Assembly: GCA_944367045.1 (NCBI GenBank)
Contig: CALVWI010000007.1
Span: 31,444 to 95,443 of the forward strand
Reading direction: 5' to 3'
DNA length: 64,000 bases
Origin: an uncultured Clostridia bacterium
GTDB taxonomy: Bacteria > Bacillota > Clostridia > Christensenellales > Borkfalkiaceae
The position numbers were made by a program, and so were the translations under genes. This document shows, piece after piece, positions 17,401 to 23,969 of this stretch (positions within the stretch are counted from its first letter, which is position 1; each line of letters starts with the position of its first letter). Below the pieces are notes generated by a model. It ran no database searches. It saw only the letters and a program-made list of their open reading frames with translations, and was not told the DNA's origin.

Positions 17401-17992
17401 CGGCCTCGACCACGTCCTTGCCTCCGGCGAAGACGTCAACGTGCTCGTCCTCGATACCGAGGTCTACTCCAACACGGGCGGCCAGGCTTCGAAGTCCACG
17501 CCTATCGGCGCGGTCGCGAAGTTCGCATCGAGCGGCAAGCGCGTCAAGAAGAAGGACCTCGGCATGATCGCAGCTACCTACGGCTATGTCTACGTCGCAC
17601 AGTGCGCGATGGGTTCGGACAAGGCACAGCTCGTCAAGGCCCTCAAGGAAGCAGAAGCTTACCACGGCCCTTCGCTCATCATCTGCTACGCGCCTTGCAT
17701 CAACCACGGCATCAACATGACGAAGTCCCAGTCCGAGGAGAAGGCGGCAGTCGACTGCGGCTACTGGCAGCTCTTCCGCTACAACCCCGAACTTGCCAAG
17801 GAGGGCAAGAACCCGTTCGTCCTCGATTCCAAGGATCCCACGGGCGACTACCAGGCATTCATCCTCGGCGAGACGCGCTACGCTTCCCTCAAGAAGACGC
17901 AGCCCGCCGTTGCAGAGGAGCTCTTCAAGGAGACCGAGGAGTCTTCGAGAGAGCGTCTTGCAGGGTACAAGCACCTCGCAGGCAGAGAATAA
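14456..17992 (+). CDS. nifJ: Pyruvate:ferredoxin (flavodoxin) oxidoreductase
   Basis: A single-chain 1178-residue enzyme that converts pyruvate and CoA to acetyl-CoA and CO2 while reducing ferredoxin, the centre of clostridial fermentation. Domains appear in the usual order: the pyrimidine-binding alpha domain (IYPITPSSPMAE near residue 25), the gamma/transketolase C-terminal-like domain, a 2x[4Fe-4S] ferredoxin domain with CVQCNQCSFVCPHAC and CMGCGVCAEVCPG, and the TPP-binding beta domain with GACAGCGETPYVK and GDGWAYDIGYGG. Conserved YAPCINHG is near the end. The ribosome site is GGAGG. Reduced ferredoxin made here can feed NfnAB (31127-33368). The gene is monocistronic. Confidence 0.98.
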   Translation: MTKMTIDGNTAASHVAYAFSEVAAIYPITPSSPMAESADEWATQGRVNMWGQKLRIAEMQSEGGAAGAVHGSLSAGALTTTYTASQGLLLMIPNMYKISGELLPMVMHVSARALAAHSLNIFGDHADVMACRQTGFAMIASCSVQEVMDLALVAHLSTLRARVPFISFFDGFRTSHEVSKIDVISYEEMKAIVDKKGLEKDIADFRARALNPEHPIQKGTAQNGDTYFQNRETANSYYLATPAIVQEMMDEVSALTGRSYHLFDYVGAPDAEEVIVIMGSGAETVEESINKLNAMGKKYGLIKVRLYRPFVSDAFVKAIPSTCKKMAVLDRTKEPGSLGEPLYLDVCTALLEHGIKDITVVGGRYGLGSKEFNPSMVLSVYKNLEKDEPKNHFTVGIYEDVTNSSLDFSEKFDAAPAGSTSCKFYGLGSDGTVGANKNSIKIIGDHTDMYAQAYFFYDSKKSGGITVSHLRFGKTPIQSEYLIDAADFIACHNPSYIIRYDMVSDLKDGGSFLLNAPWTTLEELEVNLPAKVKNTLAKKHAKLYVIDAISIAAKLGLRGRTNTILQSAFFLINEQIMPYTEAVDLMKKMAYKSFARKGDAVVQMNYNAIDSAKEHLVKIDIPESWATTTEGAEMIKLADNDYFRKVIAPILALEGDKLPSSAFNADGSVPTGTTKYEKRGVAVMVPKWVKENCVQCNQCSFVCPHACIRPALVKEGADKPADFDTKPATGIKGYEFRMQVSPLDCMGCGVCAEVCPGMKGNKALVMTPFAELEVTEAKNWEYAVDLPEVDLSEVKMADVKKSQFTPSLFEFSGACAGCGETPYVKVVTQLFGDRMIIANATGCSSIYGGSSPTCPYTVNKQGHGPAWANSLFEDNAEFGYGMNLAYKARRAALKDKIEKLEEVWATENAEGKAACEAWVANMNDAEGSKKASAALIAELEKHTSCPTCGTLVNDILKDKDCLVKKSFWIIGGDGWAYDIGYGGLDHVLASGEDVNVLVLDTEVYSNTGGQASKSTPIGAVAKFASSGKRVKKKDLGMIAATYGYVYVAQCAMGSDKAQLVKALKEAEAYHGPSLIICYAPCINHGINMTKSQSEEKAAVDCGYWQLFRYNPELAKEGKNPFVLDSKDPTGDYQAFILGETRYASLKKTQPAVAEELFKETEESSRERLAGYKHLAGRE

Positions 17993-18022
17993 GCACCTTT
18001 GCGGCATGACCGCATGAATACA

Positions 18023-18058
18023 AGAGAGACGGCTCTTTCGGGCCGTCTCTCTTTTTTT
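18023..18058 (+). terminator. Terminator of PFOR gene
   Basis: An 11-bp stem AGAGAGACGGC/GCCGTCTCTCT (18023-18033 with 18042-18052) runs directly into seven T. Confidence 0.92.
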
Positions 18059-18113
18059 GTCTTTGCACGCGGTGCGCCCCTCGCGCCTTCCCGCATAATT
18101 TTTTGACAAGCCG

Positions 18114-18142
18114 TTGACAATACAATATGGGCGTGCTACAAT
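18114..18142 (+). promoter_or_regulatory. Promoter of mscS operon
   Basis: TTGACA (18114-18119), 17-bp spacer, TACAAT (18137-18142) with TGC before the -10. Confidence 0.88.
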
Positions 18143-18194
18143 ATGGTTCGGGTGTGCCATACGCCCCCAAATAAAAACAATAAGGAGTGTTACT

Positions 18195-19049
18195 ATGACT
18201 TTTTGGGAAAAGATCGTAGACGGCGTCTCCGCGTTCTGGGAGGAATTCGTGAACAACACGGGCCTCACCATCATGCGGACGCTCGCCTTCCTCGTTCTCG
18301 GGCTCGTCGTCATCCGCATCGTGCAGATCATCGCCCGTTCCATCACGCTCAAGAGCCGCAAATTAGACCGCGCCGCGTCCTCCTTCGTGCTCTCCATCCT
18401 CTCGGTGGTGCTGTACATCGCGCTCGTCATCGTGGTCGTCAGCTCCTTGGGCTTCTCGACGGCCGGCATCATCGCGGCGTTCTCCGCCGTCGCCCTCGCC
18501 GTCGCCCTCGCCCTGAAGGACAGCCTCGGCAGCCTCGCAAACGGCGTCATCATCATCTTCACGAAGCCCTTCAAGAAGGGAGACAGCATCCAGATCAGCG
18601 GCTACACCGGCACCGTGCAGGAGATCCGCCTCTTCAACACCAAGATCTTGACCGCCGACAACGACACCGTCATCATCCCCAACAGCGAAGTGCTGGGGAG
18701 CGACCTCGTCAACTACAGCACCATGCCCATGCGCCGTATCGCGTTCGACTTCACCGCCGCCTACGGCGAGGACCCCGAGAAGGTCAAAAAGGTCGTTTTG
18801 GAGGGCGTGAAACGCATCCCCAACGTGCTGGAGACCCCCGCGCCCTCCTGCGTCATCACCGACTACGGCGACAGCGCCGTCGGCTACTCGGTGCGCCTGT
18901 GGACGCCCAACGAATTCTACTGGGACACTCACGCCGCCATGCGCGACACCGTCATCAAAGTCCTCAACGAGAACAACATCGAGATCCCCTACAACCGCCT
19001 CGAAGTCACGATGCGGCCCAATGCTTCCTACGGAGGTGACGAGAAATGA
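18195..19049 (+). CDS. mscS: Small-conductance mechanosensitive channel, MscS family
   Basis: A 284-residue channel that opens on membrane tension and releases solutes during osmotic downshock. Three N-terminal hydrophobic segments are followed by the pore-lining helix with the small-residue pattern ALAVALALKDSLGSLANGVIII. Next come the beta domain (FKKGDSIQISGYTGTVQEI, NSEVLGSDLVNYS) and an alpha/beta C-terminal domain, the full MscS architecture. The frame is open upstream, but ATG 18195 is chosen because AAGGAG lies 7 bp before it and the upstream codons overlap the promoter. The next gene overlaps by ATGA and is probably co-translated. Confidence 0.95.
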   Translation: MTFWEKIVDGVSAFWEEFVNNTGLTIMRTLAFLVLGLVVIRIVQIIARSITLKSRKLDRAASSFVLSILSVVLYIALVIVVVSSLGFSTAGIIAAFSAVALAVALALKDSLGSLANGVIIIFTKPFKKGDSIQISGYTGTVQEIRLFNTKILTADNDTVIIPNSEVLGSDLVNYSTMPMRRIAFDFTAAYGEDPEKVKKVVLEGVKRIPNVLETPAPSCVITDYGDSAVGYSVRLWTPNEFYWDTHAAMRDTVIKVLNENNIEIPYNRLEVTMRPNASYGGDEK

Positions 19050-19558
19050 GTACGTTTTTGCTTTTGACGGATACCGCCGAGACCGTCGCAGAGACCTCGG
19101 GCGGCAAGCTGCTCCTCGATTACCTCATCTACCTCGCCATCATCATCGTCGGCATCATCGTGCTGCTCCTCTTGAGGAAGGCGACGCAGCTCCCCTCGCA
19201 CACGGCAGTCAAGGAGCGCCTGACCGCCTTTGCAAAGGCCATCGCCGAGACCGAGCAGAGCGCGCCCGAGCGGCTCGTCGAACGCCTCAACCGCGTGGGC
19301 AAGCTCGTCTCCGAGTGCGACAAGCTCGTCTATGAGACGAGCGCCCTCGCCCGCAAGGAGCGCGACGGCGATATGGACAGCATCTGCACCCTCCTCGAGG
19401 AGGCGCGGAACGAGCTCTCCGCCTTCCGCGTCGGCGACGGCAACGAAGTGTGGCGGCTCACCGAGGCCCGCACCCGCGTCGAGAACGCCATCGGCACCCT
19501 CGACAATATCTTGGCGCGCGACAAGACGCTCAAGAAGAACAAGAAACAGCGCGCCTGA
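19046..19558 (+). CDS. Single-helix membrane protein with coiled-coil tail, unknown
   Basis: I do not recognise this 170-residue protein. A short N-terminal stretch leads into one strong transmembrane helix (about residues 25-43, YLIYLAIIIVGIIVLLLL). The remaining 125 residues are charged, helical and rich in E, R and A, suggesting a cytoplasmic coiled coil, and end in a basic tail (KKNKKQRA). Its ATG overlaps the mscS stop as ATGA, so the two are likely translated together. It could be an accessory subunit of the channel or an independent membrane-tethered helix; only the gene order supports the former. Confidence 0.7.
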   Translation: MSTFLLLTDTAETVAETSGGKLLLDYLIYLAIIIVGIIVLLLLRKATQLPSHTAVKERLTAFAKAIAETEQSAPERLVERLNRVGKLVSECDKLVYETSALARKERDGDMDSICTLLEEARNELSAFRVGDGNEVWRLTEARTRVENAIGTLDNILARDKTLKKNKKQRA

Positions 19559-19597
19559 AACGCGCACACCAGCGCGCCCCCGAACGGCGCATACCGA

Positions 19598-19630
19598 GAC
19601 GCTCCCGCTCCCAAGCGGGGGCGTTTTTTT
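19598..19630 (+). terminator. Terminator of mscS operon
   Basis: GACGCTCCCGCT pairs with AGCGGGGGCGTT (from 19598 and 19614) around CCCA, then seven T. Confidence 0.85.
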
Positions 19631-19693
19631 GTCATTTTCGGGGCCGCCGCGCCTCGCGCGCCCGCCGAAGCCCTTCTCCCGAAAATTACCCCC

Positions 19694-19722
19694 TTGAAAT
19701 TATCAAAGAACTGTGTTATAAT
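19694..19722 (+). promoter_or_regulatory. Promoter of HEPN-like/CBS gene
   Basis: TTGAAA (19694-19699), 17-bp spacer, TATAAT (19717-19722), 28 bp upstream of the ATG. Confidence 0.85.
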
Positions 19723-19750
19723 TCAGATATGAAGATACAGGGAGGAAATT

Positions 19751-20491
19751 ATGGACATCTCCAACGCATCGCGGTTCATCAACAGCTATAACCGCATCGA
19801 GGCGCAATTAAAGCTCGTCTACAACGCCAAGGCGACGCAGAACTTTACCGACCTCGTGAAGCGCTGCGCCGACCTCGACATCACCGTGCGCCGCTATGAG
19901 AACGAGCTCATCGACTACGGGAAACTCAGGAACGCCATCGTCCACCGCACGGACGGGGGCGCGGGCGAGACCGTCATCGCCGTCCCCTGCGACGAGGTCG
20001 TCCGCCAGATCGAGTTCATCGAAAAGCTTTTATGTCACCCGCCCCGCCTCATGGACGCCATCAAAGTGAAGAAGGTGACCTCCGTCTTTGCCGACAAGCC
20101 CATCATGTCCGCCGTCGAGACCTTCGCCGCCTACCGCCAGAAGACGCTGCTCGTCTACGACCACGGCACCATGATCGGCGCCGTCAATACCTACCTTCTC
20201 TACTCGAAAATTTTACAGGTGGCGGCATCGGGCAAGAGCGTCACCGACTATCTGAAGCAGACGCCCTGCCGCGAGCTCGTCGACGAGGAGGAGATGAAGC
20301 GCTACCTCATCATGAGCCAGGCGGCGACCGTGTTCGACGTGTTTGTCGCGTTTGAGGAGAAGAAGGACTTAACAGCCGTCATCGTGACGGAAAACGGCGT
20401 GTTCGGCGAGAAGGCGCTCTCCATCATCACCCCCTCCGACTTCCCCCGCATCAACAGGTACCTCGAGAACTACAATGCCAAGCCGTTTTAA
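19751..20491 (+). CDS. CBS-domain protein with HEPN-like N terminus
   Basis: The C-terminal 150 residues look like a pair of CBS modules, small nucleotide-sensing folds: DAIKVKKVTSVFADKPIMSAVETFAAYRQKT and the IMSQAATVFDVFVAFEE region with TAVIVTENG. The N-terminal 90 residues are all-helical and include YGKLRNAIVHRTDG; the R-N-A-I-V-H stretch matches the R-x4-H signature of HEPN proteins, many of which are RNases or nucleotidyltransferase partners. I infer a ligand-controlled HEPN protein, but the motif is short and could be coincidental. The 246-residue protein is cytosolic and monocistronic, with GGAGG before the ATG. The ncRNA candidate starts about 125 bp downstream from its own promoter. 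Confidence 0.7.
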   Translation: MDISNASRFINSYNRIEAQLKLVYNAKATQNFTDLVKRCADLDITVRRYENELIDYGKLRNAIVHRTDGGAGETVIAVPCDEVVRQIEFIEKLLCHPPRLMDAIKVKKVTSVFADKPIMSAVETFAAYRQKTLLVYDHGTMIGAVNTYLLYSKILQVAASGKSVTDYLKQTPCRELVDEEEMKRYLIMSQAATVFDVFVAFEEKKDLTAVIVTENGVFGEKALSIITPSDFPRINRYLENYNAKPF

Positions 20492-20583
20492 GGAAAAATG
20501 TGCAGCGCTTTCACAATTTGAACGGGAGAAAAACTTTTTCGAAAAAAAGTTGCAAAAAAGGGAAAATATTTTTCCCGAAACGC

Positions 20584-20611
20584 TTGACAAAATCAAAAAG
20601 CGTGCTATAAT
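20584..20611 (+). promoter_or_regulatory. Promoter of large ncRNA candidate
   Basis: TTGACA (20584-20589), 16-bp spacer, TATAAT (20606-20611) with an extended TGC before the -10. No start codon with a ribosome site follows, yet this is one of the best promoters in the window. Confidence 0.85.
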
Positions 20612-20617
20612 GAAGGC

Positions 20618-21378
20618 ACAACAAGGAAGTAACCGAAACGGCGAACCTTCTTAAAAGATTTTAAGAAAAGCCAAGTTTGACTTCCCGATCAAAAGGACAA
20701 TTTCTGAAAGGATAAATTGTTTGATTTAAGGAACGTAAGTTTTCTCTGTGGACGATCTTGAAATAAGGTCGAAACCGAGATCCTTAAAAAAGACAAGATA
20801 TGTAAGTAAGAGATGCCTCCCCCAAATCGGAAAGAAAAATTTTGGAACTGACTTAAAAGATGATAAGAAGTCATTCCTTCCACAGACGGTTTATTTCAAG
20901 CGCAGGAATAAAACGGGAAAGCGCCAAGGAAGTTACCGATTTGTTGGGGCGGATATCAAATTTATCGCTCGAAACCCTTCAAATCGCATTCAGAGGGAAC
21001 AAAGTCTTTGGAAAATCAGGAATTTTTCAAAAGGAAATTTTTGAAGGAACTTGATTTTGACCGAGGAACGGTTTCAGGAAAGAAAAATCGGAATTTTGGA
21101 AGCGGACAAGATGAAAACTTGGAAGCGGAAGAAAGGAAAGAGGAATTCGAGGCCTGAAAATTCAGAAACAACACGGAATGGATAGGAAGAAAAGAGCAAG
21201 AAGGTCGTAAAAAGGAAAGAAAAATTTTTCCGGATCGTGATTTTGACCGAATGAAAAAAGTAGGGAAAAGCCTGTAAGTTCGATCCATGAGAAATACTTT
21301 TCAGAATCAGCGATCGGATCCATAAATTTCATATTCGTCTACAAGCGGTGCATCATCCGATGCACCGCTTACTTTTTG
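20618..21378 (+). ncRNA. Candidate large structured non-coding RNA, about 760 nt
   Basis: A consensus promoter and a 12-bp intrinsic terminator bound about 760 nt with no credible reading frame. Composition changes abruptly from GC-rich to A/G-rich. Local hairpins are easy to find: 20648-20667 (9-bp arms), 20697-20720, 20754-20782 with an inner GGT-CGAA-ACC loop, 20844-20877 (10 bp, one bulge) and 21026-21045. CCGATC (20685-20690) can pair with GATCGG (21312-21317) to join the ends. Two motifs recur: AAGGAAGTWACCGA (20623, 20926) and TGATTTTGACCGA (21052, 21238). Size and style recall large bacterial RNAs such as ROOL or GOLLD, but I cannot assign a family from memory. Confidence 0.72.
21343..21378 (+). 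terminator. Terminator of large ncRNA candidate
   Basis: A perfect 12-bp stem (21343-21354 with 21359-21370, loop ATCC) is followed by ACTTTTTG. The opposite strand has no U-run, so it terminates plus-strand transcription only. Confidence 0.9.
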
Positions 21379-21446
21379 TGTTTTTGGGGTTGACGAGCGC
21401 TCCCCTCCCCCACCGAGGGACGCGGCGGGAAGATTTATAAGGGAAG

Positions 21447-21640
21447 GTTGAGACGGCGGCATGAACGGAAGCGGTTTCCCCTACCCGATACGCCGTTTCC
21501 TTTTGTGTTCTGGGCAGAGTTGAGACGGCGTTTTGGGGGCACCCCCCACCGAAGGGGAAGGAAACGGCCCCAGCCCCGATACGCCGTTTTCTTTTTAATT
21601 TAGGGGAGTTGAGACGGCATTTTGGGGCAACTCCTCCCCT
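21447..21640. repeat. Imperfect tandem intergenic repeats, about 72-91 bp period
   Basis: GTTGAGACGGC begins at 21447, 21519 and 21608, and CCCGATACGCCGTTT at 21484 and 21575, so an imperfect unit is repeated two to three times. Spacers between the anchors differ but stay GC-rich with runs of C or G. A minus-strand frame through the region (21353-21889) translates the repeats and has no ribosome site. Origin and function are unknown. Confidence 0.65.
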
Positions 21641-21710
21641 ATTGAGTGAGGGGGCATGAACACGGTCCGCCGAGAGGCGCTTCGAGGTGATCGGCCTCCC
21701 GCACATAGGA

Positions 21711-21755
21711 ATGCCGCCGCGCGGCCGTGTTCGGCCGCGCGGCGGCATATTTTTT
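21711..21755 (+). terminator. 17-bp perfect GC palindrome followed by T-run
   Basis: A 17-bp stem (21711-21727 with 21732-21748, loop TGTT) is followed by seven T. No plus-strand gene ends here, so it may end a transcript of the repeat region or block read-through into the protease gene. Confidence 0.7.
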
Positions 21756-21876
21756 TCCATTGCACGATCGATCATTTGCCCATCGCTCGGCAGAAGAATG
21801 TTCCTCTCCGCCCCATGTTCGCACAATTTTAACAAAAAACACATACGGCCGTAACGCTTCTTTACGATTTTTTGGG

Positions 21877-21882
21877 TATAAT
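21877..21882 (+). promoter_or_regulatory. -10 element upstream of HtrA-like gene
   Basis: TATAAT at 21877-21882 with no good -35 at 16-18 bp. It gives a leader of about 56 nt before ATG 21945. Confidence 0.5.
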
Positions 21883-21944
21883 TATACATGAAGAAAACGA
21901 GCGGGCGGTGCGGCGCACACCGCGCCCCCGCGGGAGGCTACCAT

Positions 21945-23420
21945 ATGAAACATGCAAAGACGGCCGCCATCGCAGCGACGGCGGGAATATTGGCGCTCGG
22001 GCTTGCGCTCACCGGCTGCTCGACGGGCGGCACGGTGGAGGCGGTCTACGTCACCTCCATCTCTCAGTCGACAGCCGAAGACGGCTCTTCTCAATATACG
22101 GTATTCTATTCGGACGGAACTTCAACGACCCTCTCGGGCGCAGGTACGTCCGCGGGAAGCGGCAATGTCGCGCGGGACGCCTACGAGGCATACCTCGAAG
22201 AGACGGGCGAGGACATCACCTACACCGAGTTCCTCAAGACCTTCCTCTCGGCGGACGACGACAGCAACGCACAGGCGGTCGCGGCGTGCCTCAACTCCAC
22301 CTTGAAAATTTACGCCGAGAGCGTCGTCACGCAGAGCTCCTTCAACCCCTTCTGGGGCACGACTTCCGTCTCCGACCTCGCCATCTCGACGGGCGCGGCA
22401 GTCATCTACCGCATCGACGAGGAGAGCGACACGGCGTATCTCGTCACCAACTATCACGTCGTGTATAACGAGGACGCCGACACGCAGAAGAACGGCGGCT
22501 ATATCGCCCGCGCGGTGTACGGCTACATCTACGGCAGCGAGGGCGCGCCCACGCCCGTGGACGAGAACGGCGACGGCCGTGCCGATACCGATTCGGACGG
22601 CTACACCAAGTACGACTACGGCGACAGCGCCGTTGCCTTCACCTATGTGGGCGGCTCGGTGGAGAACGACATCGCGGTCCTCAAGGGTTCGCTCTCCGCG
22701 CTCCGCGCACTCAACCCCGACGTCAAGGCGGTGACGCTCGCGGACGGCTACTACGTGGGCGAGACGGCCATCGCCATCGGCAACCCCGAGGACGGCGGCC
22801 TCAGTGTGACGCAGGGCATCATCAGCACCGAATACGAACAGATCCAGCTCGAGATGGGCGGCGTGGTCCGCTCCTACCGGTCGCTCCGCATCGATACGCC
22901 CCTCTATTCGGGCAACTCGGGCGGCGGGCTGTTCAACCTCGACGGCGAGCTCATCGGCATCACCAACGCGGGCAACAAGACGGATCAGAATATCAACTAC
23001 GCGGTGCCGCTCGACCTCGTGACGGGCGTTGCCGACAACATCCTCTACTACGCGAACGACGGCGACGATTCGACGAACGGCGCCTACCGCATCACCCTCG
23101 GCTTTTCGGTGACGGCGGACAGCTCCCGCTACGTCTATGACAGCGCGACGGGCTACGGGCACATCGAGGAAGTCGTGACGGCCTCCTCCGTCTCGGCGGG
23201 CACCATCGCGGGAAAGCTCGGACTTGCAGAAGGCGATCGCATCGATGCAATCGTCGTCAACGGCACCGAGTACGACGTTTCCCGCACCTTCCACATCTAC
23301 GATATCCTTCTCACCGTGCGCGCGGGCGACAGCATCCGCATCCGCTATGAGCGCGACGGCAGCCTGCAGATGACGGACAGTTACGCCGTCACCTCGGCCG
23401 ACCTCTCCCCTATCTCCTAA
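21945..23420 (+). CDS. HtrA/DegP-like trypsin-family serine protease lipoprotein
   Basis: A 491-residue surface protease. The N terminus MKHAKTAAIAATAGILALG ends in the lipobox LTGC, so it should be lipidated and membrane-tethered. The catalytic triad is visible: His in LVTNYHVVYNE, Asp in ENDIAVLKG and Ser in YSGNSGGGLFN. A PDZ-like domain follows (VSAGTIAGKLGLAEGDRIDAI). Between His and Asp is an acidic loop DENGDGRADTDSDG that looks like a calcium-binding repeat. I chose ATG 21945, not the in-frame ATG 57 bp earlier, because GGGAGG precedes it and the signal peptide starts there. A paralogue lies at 51914-53476. Role: probably envelope protein quality control. Confidence 0.9.
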   Translation: MKHAKTAAIAATAGILALGLALTGCSTGGTVEAVYVTSISQSTAEDGSSQYTVFYSDGTSTTLSGAGTSAGSGNVARDAYEAYLEETGEDITYTEFLKTFLSADDDSNAQAVAACLNSTLKIYAESVVTQSSFNPFWGTTSVSDLAISTGAAVIYRIDEESDTAYLVTNYHVVYNEDADTQKNGGYIARAVYGYIYGSEGAPTPVDENGDGRADTDSDGYTKYDYGDSAVAFTYVGGSVENDIAVLKGSLSALRALNPDVKAVTLADGYYVGETAIAIGNPEDGGLSVTQGIISTEYEQIQLEMGGVVRSYRSLRIDTPLYSGNSGGGLFNLDGELIGITNAGNKTDQNINYAVPLDLVTGVADNILYYANDGDDSTNGAYRITLGFSVTADSSRYVYDSATGYGHIEEVVTASSVSAGTIAGKLGLAEGDRIDAIVVNGTEYDVSRTFHIYDILLTVRAGDSIRIRYERDGSLQMTDSYAVTSADLSPIS

Positions 23421-23448
23421 ACGCATCCCTCCTTATATCATAACTTGA

Positions 23449-23488
23449 AGAAGCGGCGGGGCGCCCGAAAGGGCGCCCCGCCGCTTCT
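23449..23488 (+). terminator. 18-bp GC hairpin with GAAA loop after HtrA-like gene
   Basis: Perfect 18-bp stem (23449-23466 with 23471-23488) capped by GAAA, followed only by CCTTTG. It is the first of three adjacent hairpins reaching 23545. Confidence 0.65.
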
Positions 23489-23490
23489 CC

Positions 23491-23511
23491 TTTGCGCTCT
23501 TTGAGCGCAAA
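23491..23511. other. 9-bp hairpin between two long GC palindromes
   Basis: TTTGCGCTC pairs with GAGCGCAAA around TTT. It sits back to back with the hairpins on either side in the convergent region between two genes. Confidence 0.5.
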
Positions 23512-23545
23512 AGGGCGCGCCCGCCATGCGGCGGGCGCGCCCTTT
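23510..23545 (-). terminator. 16-bp hairpin ending the small membrane protein gene
   Basis: Perfect 16-bp stem (23510-23525 with 23530-23545, loop ATGC) just downstream of the minus-strand gene at 23557. The minus-strand 3' side ends in CCCTTTTGCG. Confidence 0.65.
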
Positions 23546-23556
23546 CCTAAGTCAGA

Positions 23557-23883
23557 TCAGGTAGAAGGGATGAAGTTCAGAAGGTTCTCGTACGTTCCCG
23601 GGAAGAAGATGAAGATGACGCAGATGGCAAGCAGCGCCAAAAAGATGATGAAGAACAGGAAGTTGCGCTTGACCATCGCCTCCAGCCCCACGACTGCCGC
23701 GATGACGAACGCACCGTAGAACCAAATGCCCTTGAAGATGGCGTACAGCCAGTCGACATTGCTGATAAACGGCCACTGCGCGTCGATGAGCAGCAGCGCA
23801 AACACGACCACATACACCACGGCGAGCACTTCGCCGATGATATCGAACACGCTCGAGAGCGTATTCTTCCAGTTTTTACCCAT
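23557..23883 (-). CDS. Small membrane protein of unknown function, 108 aa
   Basis: I do not recognise this protein. It has three hydrophobic segments (about residues 14-33, 50-70 and 76-96) and short polar ends, so it is an integral membrane protein. No catalytic motif or Cys pair is visible. The gene has a strong ribosome site (AGGAGGTG) and its own consensus promoter, and it stands alone between the HtrA-like protease and pnuC, so it is probably expressed. Context gives no functional clue. Confidence 0.7.
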   Translation of the reverse strand: MGKNWKNTLSSVFDIIGEVLAVVYVVVFALLLIDAQWPFISNVDWLYAIFKGIWFYGAFVIAAVVGLEAMVKRNFLFFIIFLALLAICVIFIFFPGTYENLLNFIPST

Positions 23884-23912
23884 AAAAGCACCTCCTTGCG
23901 CTTGGTGCCTCT

Positions 23913-23941
23913 ATTATAGCCGTGCCTCGGGGCGCTGTCAA
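23913..23941 (-). promoter_or_regulatory. Promoter of small membrane protein gene
   Basis: TTGACA (23941-23936), 17-bp spacer, TATAAT (23918-23913) on the minus strand. A second TTGACA lies 14 bp further upstream. Confidence 0.88.
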
Positions 23942-23969
23942 GACCGCTGTCAAGGACTTCACGAAAATT

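Noticed and set aside
14372-18589. A 1405-codon open frame on the minus strand, antisense to the PFOR gene
   Set aside because: It is a shadow of the strongly biased PFOR codons. It has no ribosome site and low-complexity runs of Leu, Val and Asp, and it would cover an undoubted gene.
20748-21044. A 98-codon plus-strand frame inside the ncRNA candidate
   Set aside because: It has no ribosome site, its composition is that of the surrounding A/G-rich sequence, and it resembles no protein; several other short frames overlap it.
21447-21640. Possible CRISPR array
   Set aside because: The repeats are irregularly spaced and imperfect, the spacers resemble each other, and no cas gene is in the window.
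21353-21889. A 178-codon minus-strand frame through the intergenic repeats
   Set aside because: Its amino acid repeats simply mirror the DNA repeats. It has no ribosome site and no promoter, and it runs through a terminator and a long palindrome.
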